Shown here piece after piece: positions 17,389 through 26,428 of a stretch of 64,000 nt of DNA. Each line of letters starts with the position of its first letter. Position 1 is the stretch's first letter. Made by a program: the position numbers and the translations under genes. The stretch is from Rhizobium binae. GTDB lineage: Bacteria > Pseudomonadota > Alphaproteobacteria > Rhizobiales > Rhizobiaceae. Where the stretch lies: NCBI RefSeq assembly GCF_017357225.1, contig NZ_CP071604.1:3999501-4063500 (forward strand), given 5' to 3'. The notes under the pieces are model-generated. The model did no database searches. It saw only the letters and a program-made list of their open reading frames with translations, and was not told the origin of the DNA.

Positions 17389-18894
17389 TTAAATGGTGCC
17401 GGCGGCATTCTTGTCGGGCAGTGCCGCGGTCAGGATGCTGCGCTCGTCGAACGCCTGCCGGGCGACATTGGCCGCCACCCTGCCCTGGCACATCACCATG
17501 ATGCGATCGCAGATGCCCATGACTTCCGGCAACTCGCTTGATATCACCACGATCGCCATGCCGGCGGCCGCCAGCTCATAGAGGATGTCGTAAATCTCCG
17601 ACTTCGCCCCGACGTCGATACCGCGGGTCGGCTCGTCGATGACGAGGACCTTGATCCCCTGCTCGGAGAGCCAGCGCCCGAGAATGACCTTCTGCTGGTT
17701 GCCGCCCGAGAGATTGACGATGTCCTGCCGGCGCGACGGTGTGCGCACCCGAAGCTTGGCGATAAATTGGTCTGCCTGTGCTGCCTCCATCTTCGGCTTC
17801 AGGATGCCGAAGGGCGAAAAGTGCCGGCGGGATGAAATCGCGATATTCTCCTCGATCGACCGACCTTGGACGATGCCGTCGAACTTGCGATCCTCGGGGC
17901 AGAGCACCATGCCGGCCTTGATCGCCGCTTTCGGATTGTCGGGCGAGACGGCAACGCCGTCGATCGTCACCTCACCCTGATGCCTGGCATCGGCGCCGTA
18001 AAGCAGCCGCGCCATCTCGCTGCGGCCAGCCCCGATCAGCCCGAAGAAGCCGAGAATTTCACCCTGGCGCACTGAAAAACTGATCGGATTGCGCAGCTTT
18101 GGCCCGGAGACGCCCTTGACCTCCAATCGGATGTCACCGAAGGCGCGTTCGCGCCGTCCCCAGACATTGCTGATCTCGCGCCCCACCATTTCCGAAATGA
18201 TCTGTTCGCGCGTCGTCTCGGCGATCTTCGGGTGATGGGCGGCAAGCTTGCCGTCGCGCAGCACCGTCAGGCTGTCGCAGAGCCGGAAAATCTCGTCGAG
18301 ACGATGCGAAACGTAAAGGATGACGGCTCCCCTCGCCTTCAGCCTGCCGATCAGCGAAAACAGGATTTCACTTTCACGCGAGGAAAGCGAGGAGGTCGGC
18401 TCATCGAGCGCGATCACCCGCGCGTCGAGCATGACGGCCTTGGCGATCTCGATCATCTGCCGCGCGCCGATCGAAAGCGAGCTGACCTTGGCGGAAGGAT
18501 CGGCGTCGATGCCGATCTCCTCGAGCTTCGCGCGCACCGTCTCGATCAGCGTCTTCGACTGGATGATGCCGCCCCTGGCCGGAAAGCGGCCGAGCCAGAG
18601 ATTTTCGGCAACCGTCAGCTCCGGAACGAGTTGCAGTTCCTGGTGGATGACGACAATGCCGGCATGGAAGGCGTCGCGCACCGAGCCGTATTTCTGCTCC
18701 TCCCCATCGATGAAGATGTTACCATCATCGGCCGCCTGATCGCCGGAGAGGACGCGAATCAGCGTCGATTTGCCGGCGCCGTTTTCGCCCATGAGGCCGT
18801 GGACGGTGCCCTTCTCGACGGTGAAGGAAATATTCGCCAGCGCCTGCACGCCGGGATAGCCCTTGGAGATATTGTTGAATTCGAGGAAAGCCAT
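17389..18894 (-). CDS. Sugar ABC transporter ATPase with two nucleotide-binding domains (AraG type)
   Basis: A 501-residue ATPase with duplicated nucleotide-binding domains, as in AraG, MglA and RbsA. I begin at ATG 18894 (MAFLEFNNISKGYPG). Walker A1 GENGAGKST is at residues 36-44 with signature LSIGARQMIEIAKAV. The second domain has the usual degenerate P-loop GLIGAGRSE and signature LSGGNQQKVILGRWL. It lies between the binding protein and the permease, and 17 bp separate it from the latter. Confidence 0.92.
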   Translation of the reverse strand: MAFLEFNNISKGYPGVQALANISFTVEKGTVHGLMGENGAGKSTLIRVLSGDQAADDGNIFIDGEEQKYGSVRDAFHAGIVVIHQELQLVPELTVAENLWLGRFPARGGIIQSKTLIETVRAKLEEIGIDADPSAKVSSLSIGARQMIEIAKAVMLDARVIALDEPTSSLSSRESEILFSLIGRLKARGAVILYVSHRLDEIFRLCDSLTVLRDGKLAAHHPKIAETTREQIISEMVGREISNVWGRRERAFGDIRLEVKGVSGPKLRNPISFSVRQGEILGFFGLIGAGRSEMARLLYGADARHQGEVTIDGVAVSPDNPKAAIKAGMVLCPEDRKFDGIVQGRSIEENIAISSRRHFSPFGILKPKMEAAQADQFIAKLRVRTPSRRQDIVNLSGGNQQKVILGRWLSEQGIKVLVIDEPTRGIDVGAKSEIYDILYELAAAGMAIVVISSELPEVMGICDRIMVMCQGRVAANVARQAFDERSILTAALPDKNAAGTI

Positions 18895-18962
18895 CACTGC
18901 TCCGACGAGAAGGATCCGGCAGCACACTCGGGTGCCGCCGAATTGACATCATCCGGAGATGA

Positions 18963-19946
18963 TCACTCGATGCCAAGATCCTTGCGGACCTTCTCGTAGT
19001 CGCCGCGCAGCGCCAGCGAGCCGGAGGTCAGGGTCAGCTTTGCCGGCTTCTTGCCGTTGGCGATCCAGTCGTACATGTTCATCGCCGTCTCGTAGCCATG
19101 ACGCTTCGGCGAGATGATGACGGTGCCGAAGAAGCCTGTCGCCGACGGCTTCTTGAATTCGTTGATCGCCGATTCCGCGCCGCCGATGCCGACGCCGATG
19201 ATGTTGGTTGCCGGGATGCCGACCGACTCGGAAGCACGGACGGCGCCGAGGACGGCTTCGTCGTTGAGGCCGAAGGCGACCCAGTATTTCACATCGGCAT
19301 GTTTGTTGAGAACCGTGGTCGCGGCATTGAGCGCAGCCTCCGTATCGGTCTTCGCCTGCGGCGCGTCATAAATATTATCGGCCGAGAACCCGGCGGATTT
19401 CAGTACCGAGATAGCGCCCTCGACGCGGTCGACGGCGGTCGGCAGCTGATCGTAGGAAATCCGGATCGCGCCGACATTCTTCATGTCCCAGCCGCGTTTC
19501 TTGATCTCGTCGACGATCGCCTGGCCGACGGTCTCACCGATCTTGGTGGCCGAAATGCCCATATGCGGAACGTCTTCCAGCGGCTTGCCGTCGGCGCTGA
19601 CGAGCCGGTCGTCGACCGTCATCAGCTTCAATTGGTTGGCTTCCGCTTTGGCGACAATGCCGGGCCCGAGCTTGACGTCCGGCGTGCAGACAATGAAGCC
19701 CTGCGCACCCTGGGCGCCGAGATTGTCGATCGCCGATTGAACCTTCTCGCCGTCTTCAGCGCCGATCTTGACGACAGTGAAGCCTTTTTCTTTTGCTGCC
19801 TGGTCGGCGAATTTCCATTCGTCCTGGAACCACGGCTCCTCCGGCTGCTTGACGATGAAGCCGATCTTCACATCCGCGGAAAATGCCGAGCCGGCTGTCA
19901 GGATGGCGAAAGCGCCAGCCACAATAGCTGCTTTGAACAAGCGCAT
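18963..19946 (-). CDS. Periplasmic sugar-binding protein, AraF-like
   Basis: A 327-residue periplasmic protein with a signal peptide ending at AFSA (about residue 23). The mature N-terminus KIGFIVKQPEEPWFQDEWKF and the later ICTPD-like, VDDRLV and GLNDEAVLGAVRA segments closely resemble E. coli L-arabinose-binding protein as I remember it, including KQPEEPWFQ at the sugar-contact edge. Arabinose or galactose is therefore the likely ligand. It is the first gene of the transporter operon and is transcribed away from the FadR-type regulator and dgoD. Confidence 0.91.
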   Translation of the reverse strand: MRLFKAAIVAGAFAILTAGSAFSADVKIGFIVKQPEEPWFQDEWKFADQAAKEKGFTVVKIGAEDGEKVQSAIDNLGAQGAQGFIVCTPDVKLGPGIVAKAEANQLKLMTVDDRLVSADGKPLEDVPHMGISATKIGETVGQAIVDEIKKRGWDMKNVGAIRISYDQLPTAVDRVEGAISVLKSAGFSADNIYDAPQAKTDTEAALNAATTVLNKHADVKYWVAFGLNDEAVLGAVRASESVGIPATNIIGVGIGGAESAINEFKKPSATGFFGTVIISPKRHGYETAMNMYDWIANGKKPAKLTLTSGSLALRGDYEKVRKDLGIE

Positions 19947-20011
19947 GTCTCTCTCCCTAAACTCTGAAGTCGAGTAACTGCCTCCCCGGCAGTGTCCAAT
20001 GAATTAAGTTA

Positions 20012-20048
20012 AATCATCATACCAGTCAATTGCCAATGTATGATGATT
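20012..20048. promoter_or_regulatory. Candidate GntR (DgoR-type) operator in divergent region
   Basis: AATCATCATAC (20012-20022) and GTATGATGATT (20038-20048) are exact 11-bp inverted repeats separated by 15 bp, lying between the divergent araF-like and regulator genes. Internal TGGTATGATGAT sequence resembles half sites used by FadR-subfamily GntR repressors. It could control both directions. Confidence 0.6.
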
Positions 20049-20155
20049 ATAATAATAGGATAGCAATGGGAGTCCGGAGGGTCCGTCGCAAAGGCGATCG
20101 AATTCGGATAATGAGGTTCGGTTGCTTCCCAGGAGAAAGTTGTGGAGAGGTGAAG

Positions 20156-20911
20156 TTGGAATCTGAGGGACAGGGCCGAGCGGAAAGCTCCGACAGCAGT
20201 GGACGCCGGCCGCGCGTACGCCGTAACGTTACGGCGGCGATCGCTGAGGATATCTGTGCGGATCGCTATCCGTCGGGCTCGCCGCTGCCCCGCGAGAACG
20301 ATCTCTGCGAGCTCTACGGCGTCAGCCGCACCGTCATTCGCGAATCGCTGAAAGTGCTGGAGTCCAAAGGGCTTGTCCGCGGCAAGCCGCGGGTCGGAAC
20401 GACCGTTTGCGACAGGGACGAGTGGAATATCCTGGATGCCGAAGTGCTCGACTGGATGGGGCCCTACATCAAGGACTTCGACCTGTTGGGCTGCATTCTC
20501 GAGGCCCGGCGCACCATCGAACCGGCAGCCGCCGAGTATGCCGCCGAACGAGCCAGCGCCCAGGAGATTGCCGATCTCGACAAGGCATGGCGGCAAATGC
20601 GCGACAGCGCCGGCGAACCGGAAAGCTTTACCGATGCCGATGTGATGTTTCATACGGTGCTGCTGACGGCCAGCCACAACCAGGTCTTCCGCCGCCTGTC
20701 GAGCGCCATCCATGCGGCGCTGAAATATGCATTGCATGCCTCCAATATCGCCGTCGAAAACCGGGAGGATGCGGTACGCGTTCACGGCCAGCTGGTCGAG
20801 GCCTTGCGCATGCGCGACAAGGCGGGCGCCCGGGAATGCGCCAACCTCATGCTCGATCTTGCAGTGCGCGACCTTGCCGCCGCCGAAAAGGTGATCGGCA
20901 GGACCAAATGA
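20156..20911 (+). CDS. FadR-subfamily GntR regulator (DgoR-like)
   Basis: About 251 residues. An N-terminal winged helix covers roughly residues 20-85 (PLPRENDLCELYGVSRTVIRESLKVLESKGLV), and an FCD ligand domain follows, with the metal-type D-x3-H pattern in TDADVMFHTVLLTASHN. I choose TTG 20156 because GGAGAGG lies five bases upstream; ATG 20111 and GTG 20150 are in-frame alternatives without a well-spaced ribosome site. It precedes dgoD by 65 bp in the same direction, and DgoR-type proteins respond to galactonate. It probably represses both dgoD and the divergent transporter. Confidence 0.85.
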   Translation: MESEGQGRAESSDSSGRRPRVRRNVTAAIAEDICADRYPSGSPLPRENDLCELYGVSRTVIRESLKVLESKGLVRGKPRVGTTVCDRDEWNILDAEVLDWMGPYIKDFDLLGCILEARRTIEPAAAEYAAERASAQEIADLDKAWRQMRDSAGEPESFTDADVMFHTVLLTASHNQVFRRLSSAIHAALKYALHASNIAVENREDAVRVHGQLVEALRMRDKAGARECANLMLDLAVRDLAAAEKVIGRTK

Positions 20912-20976
20912 TGTTTCCCAAGGAATGAGCGGCGATGCCGCCGTTTGAAACATGAGAAAAGACTGAAAGAACCGCA

Positions 20977-22125
20977 ATGAAGATCACCAAACTCACTACC
21001 TATATTGTTCCGCCGCGCTGGCTGTTTCTGAAGGTCGAGACCGACGAAGGCATTGTCGGCTGGGGTGAGCCGGTCGTCGAAGGCCGCGCGCTGACGGTCG
21101 AGGCCGCCGTCCACGAGCTCGAAGACTATCTGATCGGCAAGGATCCCTTCCTGATCGAGGACCACTGGACCGTGATGTATCGCGGCGGCTTCTATCGCGG
21201 CGGCGCTACCCATATGAGCGCCATCTCCGGCATCGACCAGGCGCTGTGGGACATCAAGGGCAAGGCCCTCGGCCAGCCGATCCATTCCCTGCTCGGCGGC
21301 CAGCTGCGCGACCGCATCAAGGTCTATTCCTGGATCGGCGGCGACCGTCCTGCCGACGTCGCCAACAATGCCAAGGAGGTGGTTGCCCGCGGCTTCCAGG
21401 CGATCAAGCTCAACGGCTGCGAGGAAATGCAGATCGTCGACACCAACGAGAAGGTCGAGAAGGCAGTCGAGACCATCGCCGCCATCCGCGAGGCGATCGG
21501 ACCGCATATCGGCATCGGCGTCGATTTCCACGGCCGCGTCCACAAGCCGATGGCCAAGGTGCTCGCCAAGGAACTCGAACCCTACAAGCTGATGTTCATC
21601 GAGGAGCCGGTGCTTTCCGAAAACAAGGAAGCGCTGCGCGATATTGTCAACCATACCTCGACACCGATCGCGCTCGGCGAGCGGCTCTACTCGCGCTGGG
21701 ACTTCAAACAGGTGCTTGCCGACGGCTACGTCGACATCATCCAGCCGGATCTTTCGCATGCCGGCGGCATCACCGAATGCCGCAAGATCGCGGCGATGGC
21801 GGAAGCCTATGACGTGGCGCTGGCGCCGCATTGCCCGCTCGGCCCGATCGCACTCGCCGCCTGCCTTCAGGTCGACGCCGTCAGCTATAATGCCTTCATT
21901 CAGGAGCAGAGCCTCGGCATCCACTACAACACCGGCAACGACATCCTCGACTACATCTCCAACAAGGAGGTGTTCAAATATGCCGATGGTTTCGTCTCGA
22001 TCCCCCAGGACCCAGGTCTCGGCATCGAGGTCGACGAGGCCTATGTCATCGAACGCGCCAAGGAGGGTCACCGCTGGCGCAATCCGATCTGGCGCCATGC
22101 CGACGGCAGTTTCGCCGAGTGGTAA
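20977..22125 (+). CDS. dgoD: D-galactonate dehydratase
   Basis: A 382-residue enolase-superfamily enzyme, the same length as E. coli DgoD and very similar along its whole length ([14 protein letters not shown] at the start, [12 protein letters not shown] at the end). Metal ligands are visible in [15 protein letters not shown] and ALGERLYSR, and the catalytic histidine in [11 protein letters not shown]. It dehydrates D-galactonate to 2-dehydro-3-deoxygalactonate in the cytoplasm. No DgoK or DgoA is in the window, so the rest of the De Ley-Doudoroff pathway must lie elsewhere. A good terminator follows. Confidence 0.95.
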   Translation: MKITKLTTYIVPPRWLFLKVETDEGIVGWGEPVVEGRALTVEAAVHELEDYLIGKDPFLIEDHWTVMYRGGFYRGGATHMSAISGIDQALWDIKGKALGQPIHSLLGGQLRDRIKVYSWIGGDRPADVANNAKEVVARGFQAIKLNGCEEMQIVDTNEKVEKAVETIAAIREAIGPHIGIGVDFHGRVHKPMAKVLAKELEPYKLMFIEEPVLSENKEALRDIVNHTSTPIALGERLYSRWDFKQVLADGYVDIIQPDLSHAGGITECRKIAAMAEAYDVALAPHCPLGPIALAACLQVDAVSYNAFIQEQSLGIHYNTGNDILDYISNKEVFKYADGFVSIPQDPGLGIEVDEAYVIERAKEGHRWRNPIWRHADGSFAEW

Positions 22126-22135
22126 AAACTGCAGG

Positions 22136-22159
22136 GGGTCGCGCAAGCGGCCCTTTTTT
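22136..22159 (+). terminator. Rho-independent terminator after dgoD
   Basis: GGGTCGC (22136-22142) pairs with GCGGCCC (22147-22153), with one G-T wobble, around a GCAA tetraloop, and is followed by six T. It lies 11 bases after the dgoD stop and should end the dgoR-dgoD transcript. Confidence 0.85.
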
Positions 22160-22223
22160 GTTCGCGGTGTCGGATATCGCGCGTCTCATCCGTCATAGTG
22201 GAAACTCAAAGAGGAGATTGAGC

Positions 22224-22619
22224 ATGGCCAAAGCAATCGCAATCATCGTCGCCCGCATCATCTTCAGCTTCATCTTCTTCATGGCCGCCGGCTTCAAGTT
22301 CGCCGATATCGGAGCGACGGCTGCCTATATCACCGCTGCTGGCTTTCCGATGGCGACATTCCTTGCCTGGGTCGCAGCCATCTTCGAGATCGCGCTGGCG
22401 CTCGCTTTCATATCCGGAGCCTTCTTCACCGAAGCCAGCCTGCTCGCAGGCGTCTACGTCATCTTCCTCGCCTTTGCCTTCCACGGACCATCCCATTGGC
22501 AGCAGAACCAGGCCGAATTCGGCTTCTTCGTCGATCACTTCACTTTCTTGGCCGGCCTGCTCTTCGCAGCCGTCCATGGGCCGGAGAAATGGACGCTTCG
22601 CCACAGCCTCGTCAAATAA
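22224..22619 (+). CDS. DoxX-family small membrane protein
   Basis: A 131-residue inner-membrane protein with four hydrophobic helices, begun at ATG 22224 behind a GAGGAGA ribosome site. The sequence IFSFIFFMAAGFKFADIGATAAYITAAGFP is the DoxX/quinol-oxidase-like N-terminal block, followed by AAIFEIALALAFISG. Family members occur in oxidoreductase or stress loci but have no single known activity. It sits between dgoD and an SDR gene, both on the same strand. The dgoD terminator separates it from dgoD. Confidence 0.85.
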   Translation: MAKAIAIIVARIIFSFIFFMAAGFKFADIGATAAYITAAGFPMATFLAWVAAIFEIALALAFISGAFFTEASLLAGVYVIFLAFAFHGPSHWQQNQAEFGFFVDHFTFLAGLLFAAVHGPEKWTLRHSLVK

Positions 22620-22697
22620 CGCATCGGTCCGATACCGTTCCGGAACCAAGAGCCGCTGCGATCATTGCTTCTCCACCAATTGGCAGAGGAGCGATTC

Positions 22698-23477
22698 ATG
22701 GCATTCGAGGGAAAGAGCGCCTTGGTGACGGGGGCGGGTTCCGGCATTGGCAAAGCGACCGCATTGAAGCTTGCCGCCGGAGGGGCAAGGGTCGCGGTCC
22801 TCAGCCGCACGGAAAGCGAAGTGCAGCAAACCTGCTACGAGATCGTCGCCGCCGGCGGCCAGTCGATCGCGCTGACCGCCGACACAAGCGACGAAGCCCA
22901 GATGCGGGGGGCGATCGAAGGGGTGACGAAGGCCTTCGGCGGTATCGACATCGTCGTTGCAAATGCCGGCATCAACGGCGTCTGGGCGCCAATCGACGAT
23001 CTGAAACCTGACGAGTGGGATCAGACGATGGCCGTGAACCTGCGCGGCACCTATCTGACGCTGCATCTGACCGTGCCCTGTCTGAAGGTTAACGGCGGCT
23101 CCATCGTCGTCGTCTCCTCGATCAACGGCACGCGCACTTTCACCACACCGGGCGCAACCGCCTATACCGCAACCAAAGCAGCCCAGGTTGCCATGGTCCA
23201 GCAGCTCGCGTTGGAGCTTGGAAAACATCGCATCCGCATCAATGCGGTCTGCCCGGGGGCGATCGAAACCGGCATTGCCGCCAACACCACCATGCGCCAC
23301 CGCGAGGAGACCGAAGTGCCGGTTATCTGGCCGGAAGGCGAAATCCCGATCACCAACGGCAAGAAGGGTTCGAGCGACGATGTCGCCGAGATGATCCTTT
23401 TCCTCGTATCCGACCGCGCCCGCCACATCACTGGCACGCCCATCTGGATCGATGGCGGTCAAAGCCTTTTGCGATAA
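22698..23477 (+). CDS. SDR-family oxidoreductase
   Basis: A 259-residue short-chain dehydrogenase starting at ATG 22698 behind AGAGGAG. It shows the cofactor loop TGAGSGIG (about residues 11-18), NAGIN near 90, the serine in VSSINGTRTF, the catalytic YTATKAA (Tyr-Lys about residues 155-159), and the terminal WIDGGQSLL. The substrate is unknown. The 78-bp gap after the DoxX gene allows a shared transcript. It is convergent with the adenylate cyclase, with only 12 bp between stops. Confidence 0.88.
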   Translation: MAFEGKSALVTGAGSGIGKATALKLAAGGARVAVLSRTESEVQQTCYEIVAAGGQSIALTADTSDEAQMRGAIEGVTKAFGGIDIVVANAGINGVWAPIDDLKPDEWDQTMAVNLRGTYLTLHLTVPCLKVNGGSIVVVSSINGTRTFTTPGATAYTATKAAQVAMVQQLALELGKHRIRINAVCPGAIETGIAANTTMRHREETEVPVIWPEGEIPITNGKKGSSDDVAEMILFLVSDRARHITGTPIWIDGGQSLLR

Positions 23478-23489
23478 AGGTGCCGGAAA

Positions 23490-24707
23490 TCAGCCGTTCA
23501 GTCGGGCACTGTCAAGCGTATACAGTTCTTGCGCGCGCTGGACGCCGCGCAACGCATAACGTCCGACACAGGCGAGCGCGGCGCGCTCTTCCTCGGGTAT
23601 GGCCGCAGCGAAATCAGAAGAGATCAGCAGGTTGAGATCGACCGAACGACACATCGAGGCGATCCGGCTGACCTCGTTGACGGCGGGGCCGATGACGGTG
23701 AAGTCCAGCCGGTCCTGGCTGCCGATATTGCCGTAGAAGACATCGCCGATATGCAGGCCGATATAGACGTCGGTCGTCGCCCGGCCGTCGGCCGCGCGCG
23801 CGGCATTCAGCGCGGTGAGCTTTTCCCGCAGCAGCGATTCGGCGCTAAGCGCCGCACGGCATGTCTCAGCCGGCACCTCGCCCTTGAAGATCGCGAGCAC
23901 ACCGTCTCCGATCAGCTTCAGCACGTTGCCGCCCGCCTCGTGGATCGCCGAGATCGCCACCTCGCTGTAGTCGTTGAGCAGCGGAATGATTTCCTCAGGC
24001 GGCACACGGTCGGAAATCTTGGTGTAGTTCAACAGATCGGAAAACCAGAGTGCGGCGGAAATCCGCTCCGATTTGCCGCGGCTGATCTTGCCTTCCATCA
24101 CCTGGCGCGCGGCGTCCTCGCCGAGATAGACTTCGGCAATGGTGCGGGCGATGCGCCCGAGCGCGATACATTTGATCGCCAGTCCGAGGACCGGCACGAG
24201 CTTCCGCAGGATGGCGAGATCGTGATCGGAAAACCCCTCGGGATGTTTCGTCGCGAAATGCGAGAAGAAGCAATCCATCTCACCGATCGTGCCAGCTTCG
24301 CTGAAACGATGCATCATCGCCACGAAATCCGTATGGCCGGCTTCGGCAATCTTGTCGAGCATCGTGAAATCGACCGGATCGCCGAAGCCCAGGCGTCGGC
24401 GTATCTCGCGCTCGTTGCCCGACCAGAGATGATAGAAAGCCGAACGCTGCCAGTTCGACGCCGCTTCACCGGAGCTCGTCGGGCCATATTCGAATTCGGT
24501 TTCGATCTCTTCCACGCTGTCCCAGCGGAAGGCGCGGCCCTCATGCACGGGGTGCAGCGTGTCCATCAGCGCCAGGCCGCGGTCGAGCGGCAGGCCGGCA
24601 TTTCGGCAAGCCGCGCAGAAGCCGGTCATCAGCTCGGCTTCCGAAGCGCCCTTCAGTCCCTGCTCCGTAACCCAGGCCGCAATTGTGCTGACGTCGCTGT
24701 AATCCAT
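23490..24707 (-). CDS. Class III adenylate cyclase with rhizobial N-terminal domain
   Basis: A 405-residue soluble cyclase. Residues 1-205 form a non-catalytic domain shared with the second cyclase at 35356-36618. The catalytic domain (about 215-395) keeps both metal aspartates (D224 in WFSDLLNYT, D268 in LIGDGVLAIF), K264, the adenine-specifying D335 in [11 protein letters not shown], and N344/R348. It should therefore convert ATP to cAMP. No transmembrane helix is evident. Rhizobia carry many such cyclases; the signal sensed by the N-terminal domain is unknown. Confidence 0.88.
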   Translation of the reverse strand: MDYSDVSTIAAWVTEQGLKGASEAELMTGFCAACRNAGLPLDRGLALMDTLHPVHEGRAFRWDSVEEIETEFEYGPTSSGEAASNWQRSAFYHLWSGNEREIRRRLGFGDPVDFTMLDKIAEAGHTDFVAMMHRFSEAGTIGEMDCFFSHFATKHPEGFSDHDLAILRKLVPVLGLAIKCIALGRIARTIAEVYLGEDAARQVMEGKISRGKSERISAALWFSDLLNYTKISDRVPPEEIIPLLNDYSEVAISAIHEAGGNVLKLIGDGVLAIFKGEVPAETCRAALSAESLLREKLTALNAARAADGRATTDVYIGLHIGDVFYGNIGSQDRLDFTVIGPAVNEVSRIASMCRSVDLNLLISSDFAAAIPEEERAALACVGRYALRGVQRAQELYTLDSARLNG

Positions 24708-24771
24708 GCCGCTTTACCTCGCTGATATCAAGCTTTAGCCTAAATTCGGCCTCGATGGAAAGCCGATTGCC

Positions 24772-25135
24772 TCAATCGCCGGCCGGCATGTTGTAGGGCG
24801 TGATGATTTCAACCGGTGAAAGCAGGCGGGAACCGTCTGCCGTGAGACTTCGCGGCTCATGATCGCCCTGAAGGGCGAACGCGCAGCGGTTCTGAGATCA
24901 TGATGTAGCACGAAACCGATCCGGAGTGCCGCAAGCAGAGCCCGATTGCATCGAGAGCACGGGCGACGAAGTCGCGCACGGGACGGACGGCCGCCTCGAA
25001 GACTGCCGGCTCGGTTGCCGCCGCCGATCGAATAAACGGCATTGATCCCGGAATCGGCCGCAAGCGCTGCCGCCGCACGTGCTTCCTTCGCCGCATCGCT
25101 GCCGTGCAACGCGCTGGTCAAGCCGCTGCCTGGGT
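24772..25135 (-). pseudogene. LacI-family regulator remnant (C-terminal part, several frameshifts)
   Basis: Three minus-strand frames join into one LacI/periplasmic-binding-like C-terminus. AADSGINAVYSIGGGNRA (about 25065-25010) continues in a second frame as VFEAAVRPVRDFVARALDA (about 25005-24948). A third frame gives NRALLAALRIGFVLHHDLRT and FRAIMSREVS (about 24950-24845). The first frame class returns as ADGSRLLSPVEIITPYNMP and ends in TGA at 24772-24774. No DNA-binding N-terminus is found upstream, where the divergent lactonase gene starts. The order and motifs match sugar-responsive LacI proteins of rhizobia. It is probably a dead repressor of the lactonase/GH2 locus. Confidence 0.75.
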
Positions 25136-25268
25136 GTTTACGACGACCGCCGCATCCGGTCGCCGCCCTTTGGAAAAACTGGAGCCCGGCATTTCCCATC
25201 ACCGGGCTCTGGCACCTCCTCCCGTTTGTCGCTAGGAAAAGGACGGCAGCATTCAGGGAGGAACCAGC

Positions 25269-26177
25269 TTGGCCGACAATCTGCTTTACGACATCCGCGA
25301 TGAACGTTTCGGCGCCCTGGTCATCGGCAGCGCAGGCCTCGAGGAACTCTATTCCGGCTGCCGCTGGACGGAAGGCCCGGTCTGGTTTTCCGACCTCAAC
25401 TGCCTGCTCTGGAGCGATATCCCGAACGAACGCATGATGCGCTGGACGCCCGACGGTACGGTCTCGGTCTTCCGCTCGCCCTCCAACTACGTCAACGGCA
25501 ACACCCGCGACATGCAGGGCCGGCTGGTTTCCTGCGAACATGGCGGCCGCCGTGTCACCCGCACCGAACCGGACGGCAGCATCACCGTCCTGGCCGATAG
25601 CCACAAAGGCAAAAGGCTGAACTCACCGAACGACGTCGTCGTCCGCTCCGACGGTTCGATCTGGTTTACTGATCCGACCTACGGCATCCTGTCGGATTAC
25701 GAAGGGCACAAGGCCGAGCCCGAGCAGCCCACGCACGTCTATCGGATCGACCCTTCAAGCGGCACGATCGAGGCCGTCGTCGAGGACTTCATCCAGCCGA
25801 ACGGTCTTGCCTTCTCGCCCGACGAAACAAAGCTCTACATCGCCGATTCCGGCTCGGCAAAACATGAAGTGCCACGCCACATTAGAGTTTTCGACGTCGT
25901 CGACGGCAGAAGGCTTACGAACAGCCGCTATTTCTGCAGCCTCGATGTCGGCAATCCCGACGGCTTCCGCTTCGATGTCAACGGCAATCTCTGGACGAGC
26001 GCGGGGGACGGCGTGCACTGCTTCTCGCCCGACGGAACGCTGCTCGGCAAGGTCAAGGTGCCGCAGACGGTCTCCAACCTCACCTTCGGCGGCCCCAAGA
26101 AGAACCGGCTCTTCATCACCGCGACGCGCTCGGTCTATTCGATCTACACGAAGACCAACGGCGCGCAATTTCCGTGA
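25269..26177 (+). CDS. SMP-30/gluconolactonase family lactonase
   Basis: A 302-residue six-bladed beta-propeller enzyme. I keep the TTG start at 25269 because GGGAGGAA is well placed before it. Family motifs are the metal-binding glutamate in RWTEGPVWF, LNSPNDVVVRSDGSIWFTDPTYG, PNGLAFSPDETKLYIADSG and GNPDGFRFDVNGNLWT. It hydrolyses sugar lactones produced by dehydrogenases to aldonic acids. It is next to a decayed LacI gene and 250 bp upstream of a GH2 glycosidase, suggesting a locus for plant oligosaccharides or sugar acids. The true substrate is not evident. Confidence 0.88.
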   Translation: MADNLLYDIRDERFGALVIGSAGLEELYSGCRWTEGPVWFSDLNCLLWSDIPNERMMRWTPDGTVSVFRSPSNYVNGNTRDMQGRLVSCEHGGRRVTRTEPDGSITVLADSHKGKRLNSPNDVVVRSDGSIWFTDPTYGILSDYEGHKAEPEQPTHVYRIDPSSGTIEAVVEDFIQPNGLAFSPDETKLYIADSGSAKHEVPRHIRVFDVVDGRRLTNSRYFCSLDVGNPDGFRFDVNGNLWTSAGDGVHCFSPDGTLLGKVKVPQTVSNLTFGGPKKNRLFITATRSVYSIYTKTNGAQFP

Positions 26178-26234
26178 GGTTCTGGACACCGCTCGAAGAC
26201 CGTCATTCCGGGATGACGACTTGGACAAAAAAAG

Positions 26235-26325
26235 CTAAAGCGCGTCACACGAATGAGATTCGATCTGCGTGCTTCAAAGCATGATGCCGAAACCTGTGAG
26301 CGATTTTCGGACAACATCCTGTTCT
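26235..26325. repeat. Rhizobial intergenic repeat with short dyad
   Basis: The stretch starting AAAGCGCGTC and including GCATGATGCCGAAA, TGTGAGCGATTTTCGG and CAACATCCTG resembles a dispersed intergenic element common in Rhizobium genomes. CCGAAA (26287-26292) pairs with TTTCGG (26305-26310). It fills the gap between the lactonase and GH2 genes. Recognition is from memory of the family, so copy number is not claimed. Confidence 0.5.
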
Positions 26326-26428
26326 GGCAACTCGCAAATTATTGCATCAAGAAGGAATACGCCGATGATCCGATTTTCACGCGCCGAAAGGTGCCGCACC
26401 GCTGCTGCGACGACCAGGAGAGCCTGAG

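Noticed and set aside
15534..17408. Fusion of a 300-residue N-terminal domain to the aldose epimerase
   Set aside because: The N-terminal part is an out-of-frame copy of the permease coding strand; the epimerase start at 16424 overlaps the permease stop in the usual ATGA way.
24735..25604. Single 289-codon minus-strand gene at the LacI remnant
   Set aside because: Only parts of it match LacI sequence, and the family motifs jump between three frames, so it is a pseudogene rather than an intact gene.
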